64,000 bases of DNA from Cocos nucifera (Eukaryota; Streptophyta; Magnoliopsida; Arecales; Arecaceae). Below are positions 34,801 to 42,214 of the stretch, piece after piece (the stretch's first letter is position 1; each line of letters starts with the position of its first letter). Made by a program: the position numbers and the translations under genes. The stretch covers positions 496,001 through 560,000 of the forward strand of contig QRFJ01000299.1 of NCBI GenBank assembly GCA_006176705.1, given 5' to 3'. The notes below the pieces were generated by a model, which was given only the letters and a program-made list of their open reading frames with translations, was not told where the DNA came from and did not search any database.

Positions 34801-35472
34801 CCCACCAAAGAAACTTTACTGACACGTCTAGCGAAATTCTTTCGCTGGGATGAGGCGGACACGTATTTGAAACCAGAACAATTTGTAGTTTATACGTTTA
34901 TAAATAACTTAAACTTTGTATCTGAGAGTAACTCTCTTTTATACGTTCTACTCAAAAAGAAAAAGAAAAAACTCGAGCTTGCTTTAAAAAAAATAAAAGA
35001 GGATTGATAGAAAAATGGCAAAACAGCAAAGAGATATGGAAGGAGAACCAGATTCCCCTCACAATGGAGACCATAACGACACAACTCTACTGCTGACAAA
35101 GGTCTCGCCAGATCCGTTTATAACGTTTCTATCTCCGTAATTAAATGAAACCCGTCTGACTCCCCTGACCGAAAAAGATTCGACAACGAAGGAAAAAAAA
35201 TTGATCTAAAGAAATTTATCTGAAATTTAGCAGTGAGGGAAGAGTGAGGAAAGAAGAAGGGACTCACCGCGACGCTAATCCAGCGAACTGAAATAAAGGC
35301 GCCGAGGAGGAGGACGATGAGGAAGAAGAGAAGCACCACGCCGGCCGTCGAGCTTCCCGACGACGAGCTCTTCCTGCTCTTCTTCAACTGCCGGAAAATT
35401 GTCGCCCCCGCCGAAACCACTGAATTTTATTCCCGATCCCAATCCCAGCTTGCTCTTGAATCCACTCTGCAT
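10530..35472 (-). CDS. GT90/CAP10-family glycosyltransferase (O-glucosyltransferase rumi homolog), six exons
   Basis: Predicted type II Golgi/ER membrane glycosyltransferase of about 549 residues. Animal Rumi/POGLUT1 adds O-glucose to EGF repeats; the plant acceptor is not known from sequence. Exon 1 encodes a basic N-terminus and one membrane anchor (LLFFLIVLLLGAFISV, about residues 40-58). Exon 2 gives a Pro-rich stalk, then the CAP10 domain (SCPDYFRWIHEDLRPW; DVFTLWGILQLLRHYPG; FPDWSFWGW). Exon 3 has YWKGNPAVAATRQDLL, exon 5 YILACDSLALLVKPRYYDFF, and exon 6 MEYVYDYMLHLLTEYAKLL. N-glycosylation sequons NST, NAS and NVS fit a lumenal domain. All introns are GT-AG and phases agree from exon 2 to exon 6. 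Exon 1 (near 35393) and exon 2 (33490-33550) each contain one extra base relative to the expected frame: assembly error or early decay. Intron 5 is 21.2 kb and full of retrotransposons. Confidence 0.9.
10889..13302. other. Intron 5, unassigned part next to the last exon
   Basis: AT-rich, no recognised element. It holds only small ORFs without domains and the microsatellite at 13015-13053. Confidence 0.5.
13015..13053 (+). repeat. A16 run plus (gaa)n microsatellite
   Basis: Sixteen A followed by about seven gaa triplets. Confidence 0.9.
13303..13307. other. Target-site duplication GCAAG, left
   Basis: Identical to 25973-25977, directly abutting the LTR ends. Confidence 0.9.
13308..14329 (-). 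repeat. Tat element, 3' LTR (1022 bp)
   Basis: Terminal tgttgg/ccaaca inverted repeats. A minus-strand TATA box lies at about 13550-13560 (catataagg). It shares its whole structure with 24808-25972 and is shorter mainly because it has fewer internal tandem units. Confidence 0.92.
13790..14245. repeat. Imperfect tandem repeats inside the 3' LTR
   Basis: Degenerate units of about 40-50 bp built from gaaggagttcaactgctgg, aggagtccgactgaagg and agaagttcgg. The same array, longer, is at 25285-25880. Confidence 0.85.
14330..14945. other. Non-coding spacer between 3' LTR and antisense gene
   Basis: Inside the Tat element. The minus-strand polypurine tract should abut 14330 (ctcgggagtaggactaa, weak). 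On the plus strand this is the upstream region of the antisense gene; a pyrimidine-rich tract lies at 14640-14900. No ORF is called. Confidence 0.5.
15699..15796 (+). other. Intron-like segment 1 of the antisense gene
   Basis: cag|gtagtc to ttctttacag|ag, with a 13-T tract. It splits a codon one base in, and the next block supplies two bases, so the frame is kept. Confidence 0.65.
16234..16321 (+). other. Intron-like segment 2 of the antisense gene
   Basis: gag|gtagtc to tcctgtcatag|ctt, phase 0. The translation resumes at HHLFAHFKAVDQR, as expected for the family. Confidence 0.65.
17049..17918 (+). pseudogene. Antisense coiled-coil reading frame, one in-frame stop
   Basis: Starting from ATG (MVQNAPDDLSHDSPLP) there is one frame of about 290 codons, broken only by a TAG at 17232-17234. 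After an acidic/Pro N-terminus it is almost continuous predicted coiled coil (SLKKEIHRLKKKLRKIEDNL; RLEHELRATNREVSCLEQQL; LKKTISELLEAVGTEKVEVQ). No enzymatic motif is seen. It may be a separate gene or a downstream exon of the antisense gene above, whose block 3 ends with a stop 120 bp upstream. A (t)8 and aataaa-like stretch at 16960-17010 would suit an intervening poly(A) signal. Confidence 0.55.
18130..19178. repeat. Tandem array, about nine units of 114-117 bp, inside the Tat element
   Basis: Units start near 18130, 18246, 18361 (short, about 82 bp), 18443, 18558, 18672, 18787, 18905, 19021 and 19136 (partial). Each opens with gttaggacgaggttctcctc and then cctgttcctaac, an inverted repeat (gttagga/tcctaac with gagg/cctc inside). 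Two subtypes exist: units at 18130 and 18905 have ggccgtaagggcgtatta, the others ggactgtaggggcacatta. The array sits between the integrase end and the antisense frames. Confidence 0.92.
19287..20400 (-). pseudogene. Tat element: integrase
   Basis: In order on the minus strand: the H2C2 zinc finger (HEGIYGSHLGARSLSHKLL, then CDRCQR after a stop near 20250), and the catalytic core with all three acidic residues visible (GMDIL near 20105, TDNGR near 19915, NGEAEVTN near 19820). The frame AYRTTQRLSTGETPF follows, then a C-terminal block (FRVGDLVLRR, GSYEVTEVV, HGIRKIC). There are stops near 20250 and 20000 and at 19509. No chromodomain, as expected for Tat. Confidence 0.88.
20610..20985 (-). pseudogene. 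Tat element: second (archaeal-type) RNase H
   Basis: Part of a 278-codon open frame (21089-20253). The catalytic positions are visible: LYVDGSSN (D), EYEALIAGL (E), VCSDSQLVV (D) and NARADLLSK (D). Having this domain in addition to the first RNase H is a Tat-lineage trait. The domain itself is uninterrupted. Confidence 0.88.
21090..21510 (-). pseudogene. Tat element: first RNase H / connection
   Basis: Fragments in different frames match the canonical order: DSPPLLAKPEFGEELFLYLA, then a region with several stops, then the ELTEFDINYQPRPAIKAQA-like end joining the next frame. Heavily decayed. Confidence 0.65.
21720..22290 (-). pseudogene. Tat element: reverse transcriptase
   Basis: The N-terminal part gives NAGFIREVSYPTWISNVVLV, KWRMCIDFKKLNKA and YPLPRIDQLMD; then MAPEDEEKIVFITNCSFYCY and VIPFGFKNAGATYQ. 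At the catalytic YVDD motif the sequence is one base short (between 21864 and 21865), throwing the frame off. A stop also lies just before MAPEDEE. Confidence 0.85.
22285..22788 (-). pseudogene. Tat element: protease-RT linker
   Basis: Open frame of 167 codons beginning APSAYNAILGRSDLNALRAV, the conserved ILGR motif of the protease tail, and ending with VMEHQLAID just before the RT domain. It contains the FVWVPTDMLGID motif typical of Tat elements. Confidence 0.8.
22800..23060 (-). pseudogene. Tat element: aspartic protease
   Basis: The minus-strand frame 23034-22810 has ISLNIAEYDVCRVLVDNGSS; VDNGSS is the active-site form used by Tat proteases. FYDAFFKM-like and PLAGFTSD motifs follow. Confidence 0.85.
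23251..24687 (-). pseudogene. Tat element: gag with zinc-knuckle-like tail
   Basis: The likely start is the ATG at 24687-24685 (MPPKKASIRR), because the related copy at 37506 starts the same way (MPSRKSSTRR). A frameshift near 24600 leads into a 321-codon frame with FDLLVQQVCGLTEAVQAM and the Retrotrans_gag core (QFESYDGTTDPVDHLDAF to RDFADMLARAEGY). After another shift, 23454-23251 carries FCLCHRDHSHDIEECIQL, the C/H-rich knuckle of this lineage. Confidence 0.85.
24787..24803 (-). promoter_or_regulatory. Tat element primer-binding site
   Basis: Minus strand tggcgctagaaggaggg, four bases inside the 5' LTR. The same tggcgctagaa follows the LTR at 37369. I do not assign the tRNA. Confidence 0.75.
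24808..25972 (-). repeat. Tat element, 5' LTR (1165 bp)
   Basis: Partner of 13308-14329. Minus-strand TATA box at about 25049-25058. Its outer end has mutated from CA to TA (plus-strand reading). In the first roughly 140 bases the two LTRs differ at about two dozen positions, all transitions. Confidence 0.92.
25285..25880. repeat. Imperfect tandem repeats inside the 5' LTR
   Basis: Same unit as 13790-14245 with extra copies; this accounts for most of the length difference between the LTRs. Confidence 0.85.
25973..25977. other. Target-site duplication GCAAG, right
   Basis: Identical to 13303-13307. Confidence 0.9.
25978..27350. other. Intron 5, unassigned middle part
   Basis: Contains a TATA-like tataaattgg at 26261 and a pyrimidine-rich tract at 26740-26935. 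Small Pro/Ser-rich frames have no domain. I see no gene. Confidence 0.45.
28230..28970 (+). pseudogene. Gypsy remnant: gag region
   Basis: Scattered frames give MDMANLIGQQAERQLFLRES and, near 28850-28900, SPKGVKIDVTSYDGRLDLD, matching the (K)VDIPSFDGRLD start of the gag core. Many stops. Confidence 0.6.
28975..29245 (-). pseudogene. Gypsy remnant: inverted protease segment
   Basis: On the minus strand, opposite to its surroundings, this reads SMEVASILLGRSWIYDVDAR and then a HNSTKIMLN-like end, matching the (P)MEVASVLLGRPWLYDLD protease tail. The neighbouring gag and RT read on the plus strand. Confidence 0.6.
29250..30250 (+). pseudogene. Gypsy remnant: reverse transcriptase
   Basis: LLDKGIIKSI, RKLNKVIVRNVYPLPRIDNL, AFMDLTTRVFKPYLEQCIVV and FIDDILVHSKNHEEHKKHL (catalytic IDD kept) are readable, then the connection (GAKFEWIKDSE). 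A short duplication, ggaagctaaa(c/t)aaagtgatag, occurs twice at 29378-29430. Confidence 0.8.
30250..31210 (+). pseudogene. Gypsy remnant: RNase H and integrase
   Basis: RNase H: FMDHKSLMYFFT, LELLKDSELTNNYHS, KANMVTNAFSKKS. Integrase zinc finger: ILEEAHCS...HPGGIKMDKNLIE...CLTCQQVKVEHQ. Core: FWKGLHRAIRIKLEFGTVFRPQTDEQSEWTI. Interrupted by many stops. Confidence 0.75.
31203..31300 (+). repeat. Three copies of gatctataatttgctagaatgat
   Basis: Starts near 31204, 31257 and 31276 (the last diverging), at the point where the gypsy remnant ends. Confidence 0.7.
31260..31700 (+). mobile_element. LTR fragment, Tat-like 3' part
   Basis: The downstream part (tctgacttaggcattggagg ... ggattttggcagcagcag) has the look of the R/U5 end of monocot Tat-type LTRs. 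It is preceded by short ccagatcggcc/gaccaacgacctcc imperfect repeats at 31295-31420. No LTR partner or target duplication was seen. Confidence 0.45.
32069..32279 (-). CDS. GT90 gene, exon 5
   Basis: It begins with G completing the Arg codon, then YKIYIEGTTWSVSEKYILAC, and continues through KPRYYDFFTRGL and DDKCRSIKFAVDWGN to HKQK at an AAG|GTACTT donor. This is the most conserved block of the family. It ends in phase 0, matching exon 6. Confidence 0.92.
32354..32418 (-). CDS. GT90 gene, exon 4 (65 bp)
   Basis: Small exon between a TTGTAG acceptor and an AG|GTAATT donor. It encodes DWFKETRRGFKESGLANQC and two further residues, then the first two bases of an Arg codon. It was found by matching the family between exons 3 and 5; both phases fit exactly. 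Confidence 0.88.
32674..32866 (-). CDS. GT90 gene, exon 3
   Basis: It starts with the base that completes Trp, followed by AEINIKPWEALKREL, and ends ARLYAQ at a CAG|GTATCT donor. Intact. It contains the YWKGNP signature of the family and an NVS sequon. Confidence 0.9.
32969..33589 (-). CDS. GT90 gene, exon 2
   Basis: Acceptor ttgcag before tccattgg; donor GTAATT below 32969, splitting a Trp codon (TG|G). It carries the Pro/Lys-rich stalk and the first half of the CAP10 domain. The first 15-30 codons are open in one frame and the rest in another, and an in-frame TGA lies just upstream of 33543. The 621-base length is one base more than the flanking phases require. Confidence 0.85.
33590..35267 (-). 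other. GT90 gene, intron 1
   Basis: 1.68 kb, GT (35267-35266) to AG (33591-33590). AT-rich with an A-rich tract near 34970-35000. Short ORFs inside have no domain. No mobile element was recognised. Confidence 0.7.
35268..35472 (-). CDS. GT90 gene, exon 1
   Basis: ATG at 35472-35470, donor GTGAGT immediately below 35268. It encodes MQSGFKSKLGLGSG, then after a frame change near 35393 a basic stretch (FRQLKKSRKSSSS) and the membrane anchor. The length of 205 is one base over a multiple of three. The start was chosen because the frame is open from here and the anchor sits at the usual distance. Confidence 0.8.
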
Positions 35473-35735
35473 GCTTTACTAATTTACACCAGAATCGAAC
35501 GCGTTTAATTTTTTTGCCTTTTTAGACTCTTATGTTCGTCTGATACAAAGGAGGAGATGAAGAAGGAAGTGGATGGTGCGGGAGGTCTGCATGCTACTAC
35601 TAATGGACAACCAGATCGGAACTAATACAAGCAAGGGCGTTTAATTTTTTGCCTTTTAGACTCCTAATGTTCCTTTTGCACAAAGAGGAGATTGAAAAGA
35701 GGGAAGTTGGGAGGTTGCGGGAGGTTGGGGGCATG
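35465..35735. repeat. Tandem duplication over the GT90 start codon and 5' flank
   Basis: The segment ctgcatgctt(t)actaat...gcgtttaatttttttgcctttttagactc...aaaggaggaga at 35467-35590 recurs, diverged, at 35587-35735. The period is about 120-136 bp. The first copy contains the GT90 ATG (gcatgc); the second lies directly upstream in the putative promoter/5' UTR. Confidence 0.75.
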
Positions 35736-36414
35736 AAAGGGCGACGAGAATAGGATTTCGACGTTTATTTTACTTCTTTTTCAAAACTCCGGATTCCCCT
35801 ACGGTGTTGAAAATTTCGGCACCAAGATAAAAGGGTATCGGGACGCTTACAAGACCACCGTTGGAGAAAGATTTACGCGATTTCGGCCATCAAATAAAAG
35901 ATAATTATTTGACACCATCTCAGTTGTCACTGTTGGGGCCCACCATCACCTCCACTACGCTTTTTAATGCTCTCACGCCGATGCTGTTCTATACATATTA
36001 AAATTAAGAAAAAAGTGCTTCCACGCGGCAAATTTTTTGGATTGTCGATCGATCCAACGGTCAGAATTTCGAAACAGATGGACAAACCATGATTGAAACT
36101 CGTGCTCATTAAAGTAAACTTTGATGGCATTGAGGTCGGTATTAATTATTTTGACTTAGTTTATTTGTTGGGATCATTCCTGTCATTGAAGACTGCGCTA
36201 CATTGAAGCGCCGGTCTGCACTAAAAATATGTAGCAATTCAGGCTATACGACGCAGTTTGGTGTCAGGATTTTCCCTTTTTTTTTTTTTCTACCAAGAAG
36301 ATTAGAGATTGGTTCTAATCCTATCCATCCATTTCATTTAAAAGACTTCATTTTTTAATTTTTTTTAAAATTAATTTTAATGATATATATTTATTAGAAA
36401 TAAATTTTACTTCT
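35736..36414. other. Upstream flank of GT90, no gene recognised
   Basis: Presumed promoter-distal region of GT90. A T-rich run lies near 36280. No element ends or coding motifs. Confidence 0.4.
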
Positions 36415-37369
36415 TTCGAAATTCAGTTCGATACTCAGCCTAATACAATCGATAACCACAGAAAAGCTTCAGCGGATGAGTCTTAACCGAACTTCTTTAG
36501 TCGACCGAACTCCTCAGCAATCGAGCTTCAGTCGAACTCCCATGAAAGCCGAACTTCCTCCACGCTCTTCCAATCAGACGCCTGCGGGAGTCAAACTCCC
36601 TCCAACCTTATCCTTCAACTGGACTTCTTCAGGAGCCGGAGCCAGACTCCTCCCAAACATCCTCTTTGATCGGTCGGACTTTCCAGCGGCCGAACTTCTT
36701 CTGAACTCCCCAACGATCGAGCCTTAGCCGTACTCCTCCAGCCTGACGCCTGCGAGAGCCGAACTCCCTCCGTGCTCCTCCGACCGAACTCCTTCCGAGC
36801 TTTCCCTCGATCGAACTCCTCTAAGAGTCCGAACTCCTCTGAAATTGATACATACCGAAGTCCACCGATCAATGCCTGCTTTCTTAGAGCCACGGCTATT
36901 AAATCTGGATGAACGGTCACCATCAGTCTGCCACAGGCGATGCTACAGACGGTGCCCCCCTCCGTGATTGACTTCGTCAGACCTCGAGCAGTCCACCACT
37001 ATCAAACGGTATGGTTGTCACTATCGATCTGACAATACCATCCTCTCCGCATCAAATCCCGTGCAGTCTCGAGCGGCTCGCCATCAGGCGGTATGGCCGT
37101 CACTATCAATCAAGCTTCGCATATAAAAAGGATCCTCCAGATATGCTAACTCTAAGCTCTAAGCTCTCCTCTCCTCCTCTAAACTTTATCGAACTCGTTC
37201 TAGAGTACTCCATATCTGTTAGCCAAAAGAGCTGACTTGATCGTCGGAGGGTCCTACCGAAGCCACCCCCACCGGCTCCCGACGGAACTTTATTTTGTAG
37301 ATCCCTGACGGCAATCTCGTCCCCCTCCACTCCAGCTGAATTCGACGATAATCAGATTCTGCACCAACA
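36415..37369 (+). mobile_element. Second Tat-type LTR, plus orientation
   Basis: It ends gcaccaaca at 37369 followed by the same tggcgctagaa primer-binding site (37374). A TATA box (atataaaaagg) lies at 37121. The block after it (gatcctccagatatg..., then agccaaaagagctgacttga and gatcgtcggagggtcctacc) is the reverse complement of the equivalent block at 13425-13560. Degenerate cgaactcc repeats mirror those of the first element. The left boundary is uncertain. Confidence 0.75.
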
Positions 37370-37505
37370 GATTTGGCGCTAGAAAGAGAGCCACCTCTAT
37401 TCTTAAGGTATTCTTGAGGTCCCCTTGTTCTTAAAGGAGTGCTCAGCGACGATCTCTCTCCAAAGATCTCCCTTCTTCCTCTTCAAAGTTCTTTTTCAAG
37501 AGAAA

Positions 37506-38010
37506 ATGCCTTCCAGAAAATCTTCGACTCGACGATAAGCGGCCTCCGTGCCAGGTCCATCTACTCCCATTTCAGCCCCGGCAATTCAGGCTCTACCTGA
37601 AGTCACGGTAGATGCAGAGCAGTTCAATCTGCTGGTCCAGCAGGTTCGTGGCCTCATCGAGATGATGCAGGTCGTGCGATAGCTTTCGACGGCGACTTTG
37701 CCAGCAAACCCGCCATCAAGATGTCAGGAACCGATCTTAAGGAAGAGCATTTGGCCTAGCATACCAATCGCCCTTAGGAAGGAGAAATAGAGAGTAGAGG
37801 TTCTCCCATAGAAGGTTTCACAGGAGGATGGAATGAAGTTCGATCGCGCTCATGACCTCTCCAGTGCAAGCAAGGCCGTCGAACTTCCTTTCGAGCTCGT
37901 CATCGAGGAAGCCCCGATAAAGGGGCATGAAGTTCTCTCACAGATTTCACAGAAGGGTGGAATAAAGTTCGACCGTACTCACGACCTCCCCAGCGCAAGC
38001 GAGGCCATCA
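37506..38010 (+). pseudogene. Gag fragment of the second Tat-type element
   Basis: Starts MPSRKSSTRR then a stop; continues FNLLVQQVRGLIEMMQVV, parallel to FDLLVQQVCGLTEAVQAM in the first element. After more stops, a 129-bp (43-codon) segment at about 37817-37945 is repeated in frame at 37946-38010+. The coding similarity ends abruptly near 38010. Confidence 0.75.
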
Positions 38011-38830
38011 AGGAAACTTTTATATTTAGCTTTGAGTTTGCTAGTGCATGGATTAGTATTTATTTATGATTACTTTTAGATTATTTATGTTACAATTATC
38101 TCAAAATCTTTTTAGTTGTATAAAAATCTATTTTTAGTTGACTATTAGCATATTTTATCTTTTTTGTCTATTTTATGTTACAATTATCTCAAATATTTTT
38201 AGTTGTATAAAAATCTATTTTTAGTTGACTATTAAACATCTTAACAACACATCTTATCATTTTTTTTGTTTATGAGCTACTAGTCAAATATCCAACAACA
38301 CATATCACTAACTATATAAAATTATAATATATTTTGAAAAATATCATTACATATATACCCTCTAGGATCCAACAAATTAAGGGATCATGATCTACTCAAT
38401 TGACATGCTAGCAAGTAGATGTTGGTTGACCCAATCCAATCCATACTACAATAGAAAAGATCTATAGTGGTGGTCAAAACTTGGCAAAAAATATAGCAAA
38501 CTATTAATAAAACAAATACTAGCTATTAGTAAACCAATGGAATAGATGTATCACCAAAAGTTATTATTATGGTTTAAGTGACTTTGGTATAAGTAATTCT
38601 GTAATAATGGTTTTGAGCCATCTTGTAGAGACGATTTTAACTATCGATATAACTTATTGCAATGGTTGCAACTATGTTGCTGTACATGGGATCAATTTTT
38701 TTTTGTTGCAAAATAGGGATAAAAATGGGTCAGATATTACCCAACCAAATTCGTGTTCATAGCTGGTCAAATTCAAATGGAAATCTTCATATCTAATCAT
38801 ATTCAGATATGGATATATATATAACATTGC
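38011..38830. other. Intergenic, includes an 88-bp AT-rich tandem duplication
   Basis: The duplicated unit (tgttacaattatctcaaa ... tttttagttgactatta) begins at 38088 and 38176. Nothing else recognised. Confidence 0.6.
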
Positions 38831-39840
38831 TAATAAATGCATTTACTCTAAAGTCATGAATAGTTATGATGTGATCATTTATCTTCATGTGGATGATTTT
38901 GGAACCAATTTAGAAGATGTGTCTAAGTTTAAATATTATCTAATGTCTAGATTTAAGATGATAGATCTTAATGAAGTAGATACTACCTTAGGCATATATG
39001 TTAAGAAACATGATGAGTATTATACTTTGAATCAGTCTCACTATAGTGATAAATTATTGGTAAAGTTTAAATATCTTGGAAAAGAGGAAGAAGGTACCTC
39101 ATATGATCTCTCAATATTAAATTGACAAAATCTCCTCATATGATCTCAATGTTAAATTGACTAAAAATCTTGGTAGAGCAGTGGCATGGTTGAATATGCT
39201 AGTCTTATTGAAAACTTAATGTGTATAATATATTGTACCAAGCCAGACATTGCATTTTGTCAAATGCATGCTCTCAAGATGCATTAGTAGGCCTAGTATG
39301 AATCATTAGAAAGCATTAGATGGAAACCTTCGATATATCAAGAAAACTATTGAATTAGGACTATTCTATTTGATTATACAGCTATATTAGAAGGATTCAC
39401 TATTGCAAGTTGGATAAAAAATTGATATCTAGATGGACTTTTACACTTGAAGGTGGAGTAGGAAGTAAGGCCTCTAAGAGACAAACATGCATATCACACT
39501 CAACCATGGAATCAAAATTAATAATGTCGGCAACTGCTAATAAGGAAGTAGAATGGTTGATAAATCTGTTGCTAGACATTAAGTTGTGGCTATAACCTAT
39601 TGCACATATATCCTTGCACCACGGCAATGAAGCAACTATGTCTAAGGCATACAAAGAGCTCTATAATGGAAAATCTAGATATATAAGATCAAGATATGAA
39701 TATATCAAATGATTAACAATGAATGGAGTTGTTACCATTATTTATGTAAGATCTTGAAATAATCTAGTACATGCTTTAACCAAAGGATTGTCAAAAGAAT
39801 TAACCACTAGCAATAGAAACCCAATATTGTTCTAGCAAAA
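38830..39840 (+). pseudogene. Ty1/copia RT-RNase H fragment
   Basis: The frame 38856-39125 contains LHVDDFGTNLEDVSKFKYYL, a degraded form of the copia YVDD region, then the FKMIDLNEVDTTLGI.VKK step. Downstream are VEYASLIENLMCI/TKPDIA and RNase H pieces (RQTCISHSTMESKLIMSATA; EVEWLINLLLDIKLW; YNGKSRYIRSRYEYIK; NNLVHALTKGLSKE). Stops and frameshifts throughout; no LTR assigned. Confidence 0.8.
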
Positions 39841-41236
39841 ACTAGTTATAAAATTTAAAGAGAAATAACAAGTTACTATTATGACATATTAAAGCTTATA
39901 TAATTGAGTCCCAAGCAGAAAAATCAGTGCTGACTCTTATAATAAATAGAGGATGAGTTTTTACTCTTAATGAAACTATATTATTTCTAAGTATCTATAA
40001 TATCAAGAAACAAATAAGATAGGGATTACATCTGTATGAATATAGAAGTAGTCCCACTACTAGCAAGAGTTTAAGAGTTTACTTATATAAACATTCATTA
40101 AACTAAGATTTGCACATGACCATAATAGTGTTAAAACAGACTTATAAATTTCTTACTGAAATTGAATATAATTGTATATGTCATATTTTCGGATCTAATA
40201 CAAAGAAGTGTTGCTTTAAGCTTTGGCCGCCAATAATTTCATTAGAACTTTAAAATATTTTAACTAATTAAAGGTTTCAATCAAAATATATCTTCATGTA
40301 TACATGGTAATATTATTAGGAGCTAAAGAAAATTTGTTATTATAATCTATTAAGGAAATGTTAGATAAATTGTAGTATTTAAAAGAAAAAGGATAAATAA
40401 TATCTTTACTGGATAGATTTTAATCTAAAATTGAGGTCTTGTGACCTTAGAATGGTGCTTTTGCACTGGTTCACCATTGTAAAACAACCATTGATATTAG
40501 ACTTCAGCTTGAAACTATAGAGTTGCGCATCTACAAATTAAAGAGTCGTGTATCTTTGGACTCCATCAACATTGAGCCTTATGACCAAAATAAAGCAGTT
40601 TCTTTCTTCCTTCTTAAAACCTTCATACTTCCTCCCAGCTTCTAAACAATTTTTTGGAGAGTTCTTGAGAATTTTTCTAGGATTGTTAAAGATTTATTGT
40701 ATCCAATTGAAGGTTTGCCAAGAATCCTTCCACAAAATTATTATTTAATTAAGTGGTGGAAAATATAATCTTAAAGATAGCAATTTATATGCCTTGAATC
40801 TTTGGATTGTTCTATCATTTTCATCCATTCAAACTACTCTTTTCCAAACAAAACATGGCTGTTAAACCCATTATAAATTATTGAAACCTGCATGCAGGCT
40901 TCAATAAGTCAATTAATGTCTACTTACTAACAAAGTTTGGCTTTCAACTACCACAAAAACCATTTGCTTGACATATGCTAAAAAACAAAGTGCAGCGATT
41001 TAGTCCCGCATCCCTTACCCCCCTCCCGCATTTCTCTTTGTTTCTCTCTCTTCTTCCATGTAAATAATTGCACCCCTGAAACAAACCGAGCAAGCAAAAC
41101 CTGATCAGGCTTGGCTTTGAATAAAAGTTCAAGCCCCGATTAGACATTGTGATGCATATTTGAGTTCCTCAATACAAACTGGTTTACAGCTAAAGTGTTA
41201 ATTGTCACTTTAATAGTTATTGCTATGAACCATATA
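39841..41236. other. Intergenic, no gene recognised
   Basis: AT-rich. It may include the 3' LTR of the copia fragment just upstream, but no repeat partner is in the window. Confidence 0.4.
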
Positions 41237-41241
41237 TTCTC

Positions 41242-42214
41242 TATGAGGATTTATGGTGCTCCCAAGCCTTGGGAGGCCATAAGTAGAGACTAGGACAGGA
41301 GTGGTCCTAGGATGGAGGCGGTGCATAGCCCTCCACGGGCTCAAGATCTAGATGTTCGAAATCTTGAGGGGCTTGGTTGGTGCTTTGGATACCTGAGATT
41401 CAAGGTGGAGTAAGAAACCAAAGTCGAAAAATCAAAACTACAAAGAAGATCTTTTCTGTAGGTTAGCCGACTTAGTTTGAAACTAAATCGACTAAGTCTC
41501 AGACCATAGGATAGATAGAAGGTCGCGTTCAGGACTGCAGCATGGCACGCAACTGGGTCGGCTCAGTCTAAAACTGAGTCGATCCAGTCTCAGGTTAGCC
41601 GGCTCAGTGCTGAGACTGAGCCAACTCAGTCTGCGGGTAGAGTTACGCATGGATTCTATTTGAGCTAGGATATGGACTTATCTTAGGGATCTTAAGGTAT
41701 GGTTCAAGAGGTCTTTAGGGGGCTAACTCATGTATGGATCGGATCTAGATCCAGGGGATGAGAGCATAGAAGACATGGGTGTACATGGGCTCGGTGAGTG
41801 CTTTCATGTATTGGGTTAGTCGGAGAGTTTTTTGGTCGGACCTAATGGCTATGTATAAATACATAGATTCTATTAGGATTTCATTATGCTGTGGAATACA
41901 GATCTTTTCTTCCTCAACTCTCTCTTCTTCTCTTTTCTCTAGAGTTGCTGCCCCAGGATTCTTGAAGAAACCCTAGAGAGGGGGGCATCTCCCTCAAGCC
42001 CAACGAGGGAGGCGCCCCATCACAGATCCAGATGGAGATCGGTGGTTTGCTGCCCATTGAGAACGTTATAGGTTCTTTCAGGTCTGTGCTAAAGATCAGG
42101 AGCTTCCATAATATGGTATCAGGGCTTATGATGCCAAGGATGATTGGCGTTTGAGCTATATCATAGAACAACAATTGATATCAAGGAGAGGTGATGCCAG
42201 TTGGTGGGTATACA
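41242..42214 (+). repeat. Non-autonomous element, 5' LTR
   Basis: TATA box tataaat at 41854. The dyad-rich block (ctcagtnnnagactgagcc) is at 41462-41632. The last 100 bases include a primer-binding-site-like tggtatcagggct at 42114. Confidence 0.88.

Noticed and set aside
38449..38480. tactacaatagaaaagatctatagtgg as a CACTA terminus
   Set aside because: First base differs from the consensus, and no partner terminus or subterminal repeats were found.
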